DNA of 6,150 bases from contig VRUF01000179.1 of assembly GCA_019456245.1 (NCBI GenBank), forward strand, positions 1-6,150. Reading direction: 5' to 3'. The position numbers and the translations under genes were made by a program. This document shows positions 5,889 to 6,150 of this stretch, one piece after another. The notes under the pieces were generated by a model. The model searched no databases. It worked only from the letters and a program-made list of their open reading frames with translations, and was not told where the DNA came from. The stretch comes from Planctomycetota bacterium. Its GTDB lineage: Bacteria; Planctomycetota; Phycisphaerae; Sedimentisphaerales; Anaerohalosphaeraceae. Position 1 is the first letter of the stretch. The number at the start of each line of letters is the position of its first letter.

Positions 5889-6150
5889 TTAGCTTGCGAC
5901 GATGTCTTTTAGTTTCTGGTATCCGTAATGTGCGATGAGATGGTCGAGAATGACCATCGCGGTGTAGTTTTCGGCTACGGGCCAGATTCTTGCCGCTATT
6001 GTCGGATCCCGACGTGTTATGGCCGCCAGGTCCTTGTTTTCGAGGGTGTATTTGTCAATGGTGTGCTGCGGTTTGTCAATTGTCGGGGTTGGTTTTACCG
6101 CGAGCTTTACGACGATGGGCTGGCCGGTGGTGAGTCCTCCGGTTATTCCG
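5889..6150 (-). CDS. aroC: Chorismate synthase, C-terminal 86 residues, cut by window edge
   Basis: It converts 5-enolpyruvylshikimate-3-phosphate to chorismate with reduced FMN, the last shikimate-pathway step, in the cytosol. The visible part begins inside the family segment G-I-x-G-G-L-T-x-G and reads on through GQPIVVKLAVKPTPTI, a THxID-like stretch (QHTIDKY), then RRDPTIAARIWPVAEN and an AMVILDHLI helix to the stop at 5889-5891. This lines up with the C-terminal part of E. coli AroC (GRHDPCV, R-A-V-P-I-A-E, VLMDHLL). The conserved Asp of the R-x-D-P motif is present, but the usual His before it is Arg, and the family's E-A-M is E-N-Y. The identity rests on the C-terminus only; the FMN-binding N-terminal half lies outside the window. 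Confidence 0.88.
   Translation of the reverse strand, partial: GITGGLTTGQPIVVKLAVKPTPTIDKPQHTIDKYTLENKDLAAITRRDPTIAARIWPVAENYTAMVILDHLIAHYGYQKLKDIVAS

Overview
The window looks like chromosomal DNA of a bacterium from the Planctomycetota (PVC) lineage, perhaps a Phycisphaerae-like member. This is inferred from protein style: a GroEL with the local motifs K-G-W-G-G-P-T and GYLSPHFVT, and a very long secretin with TPR-like N-terminal repeats and a glycine-rich linker. I recall this style from that group but could not search for it. Base composition is moderate and looks even along the window, and I see no sign of a mobile element, phage, CRISPR array or RNA gene.

Layout. Positions 1-766 (minus) hold the first 255 codons of the chaperonin gene groEL, cut by the window edge and not preceded by groES. 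Positions 767-1026 are non-coding and carry a 13-bp hairpin, a second imperfect inverted repeat and a 9-bp direct repeat. Positions 1027-1764 (minus) are tsaB, complete, for tRNA t6A modification. Positions 1765-1990 form a divergent control region: a well-formed sigma70-type promoter faces each way, and an 11-bp imperfect inverted repeat lies between and over them. Positions 1991-5806 (plus) are one large gene for a 1271-residue secretin-family outer-membrane pore protein, starting at GTG. Positions 5807-5888 hold a strong two-way terminator nested inside a second inverted repeat. Positions 5889-6150 (minus) are the last 86 codons of aroC, chorismate synthase, converging on the secretin gene.

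The genes do not form one pathway. Chaperonin, tRNA modification and aromatic amino acid synthesis are housekeeping functions, and the secretin appears to be transcribed alone. No other secretion or pilus gene lies in the window, so the secretin looks like an orphan pore or one assembled with parts encoded elsewhere. The parts most worth a second look are the secretin architecture and the shared tsaB/secretin control region. I do not see a clearly new multi-gene system here.
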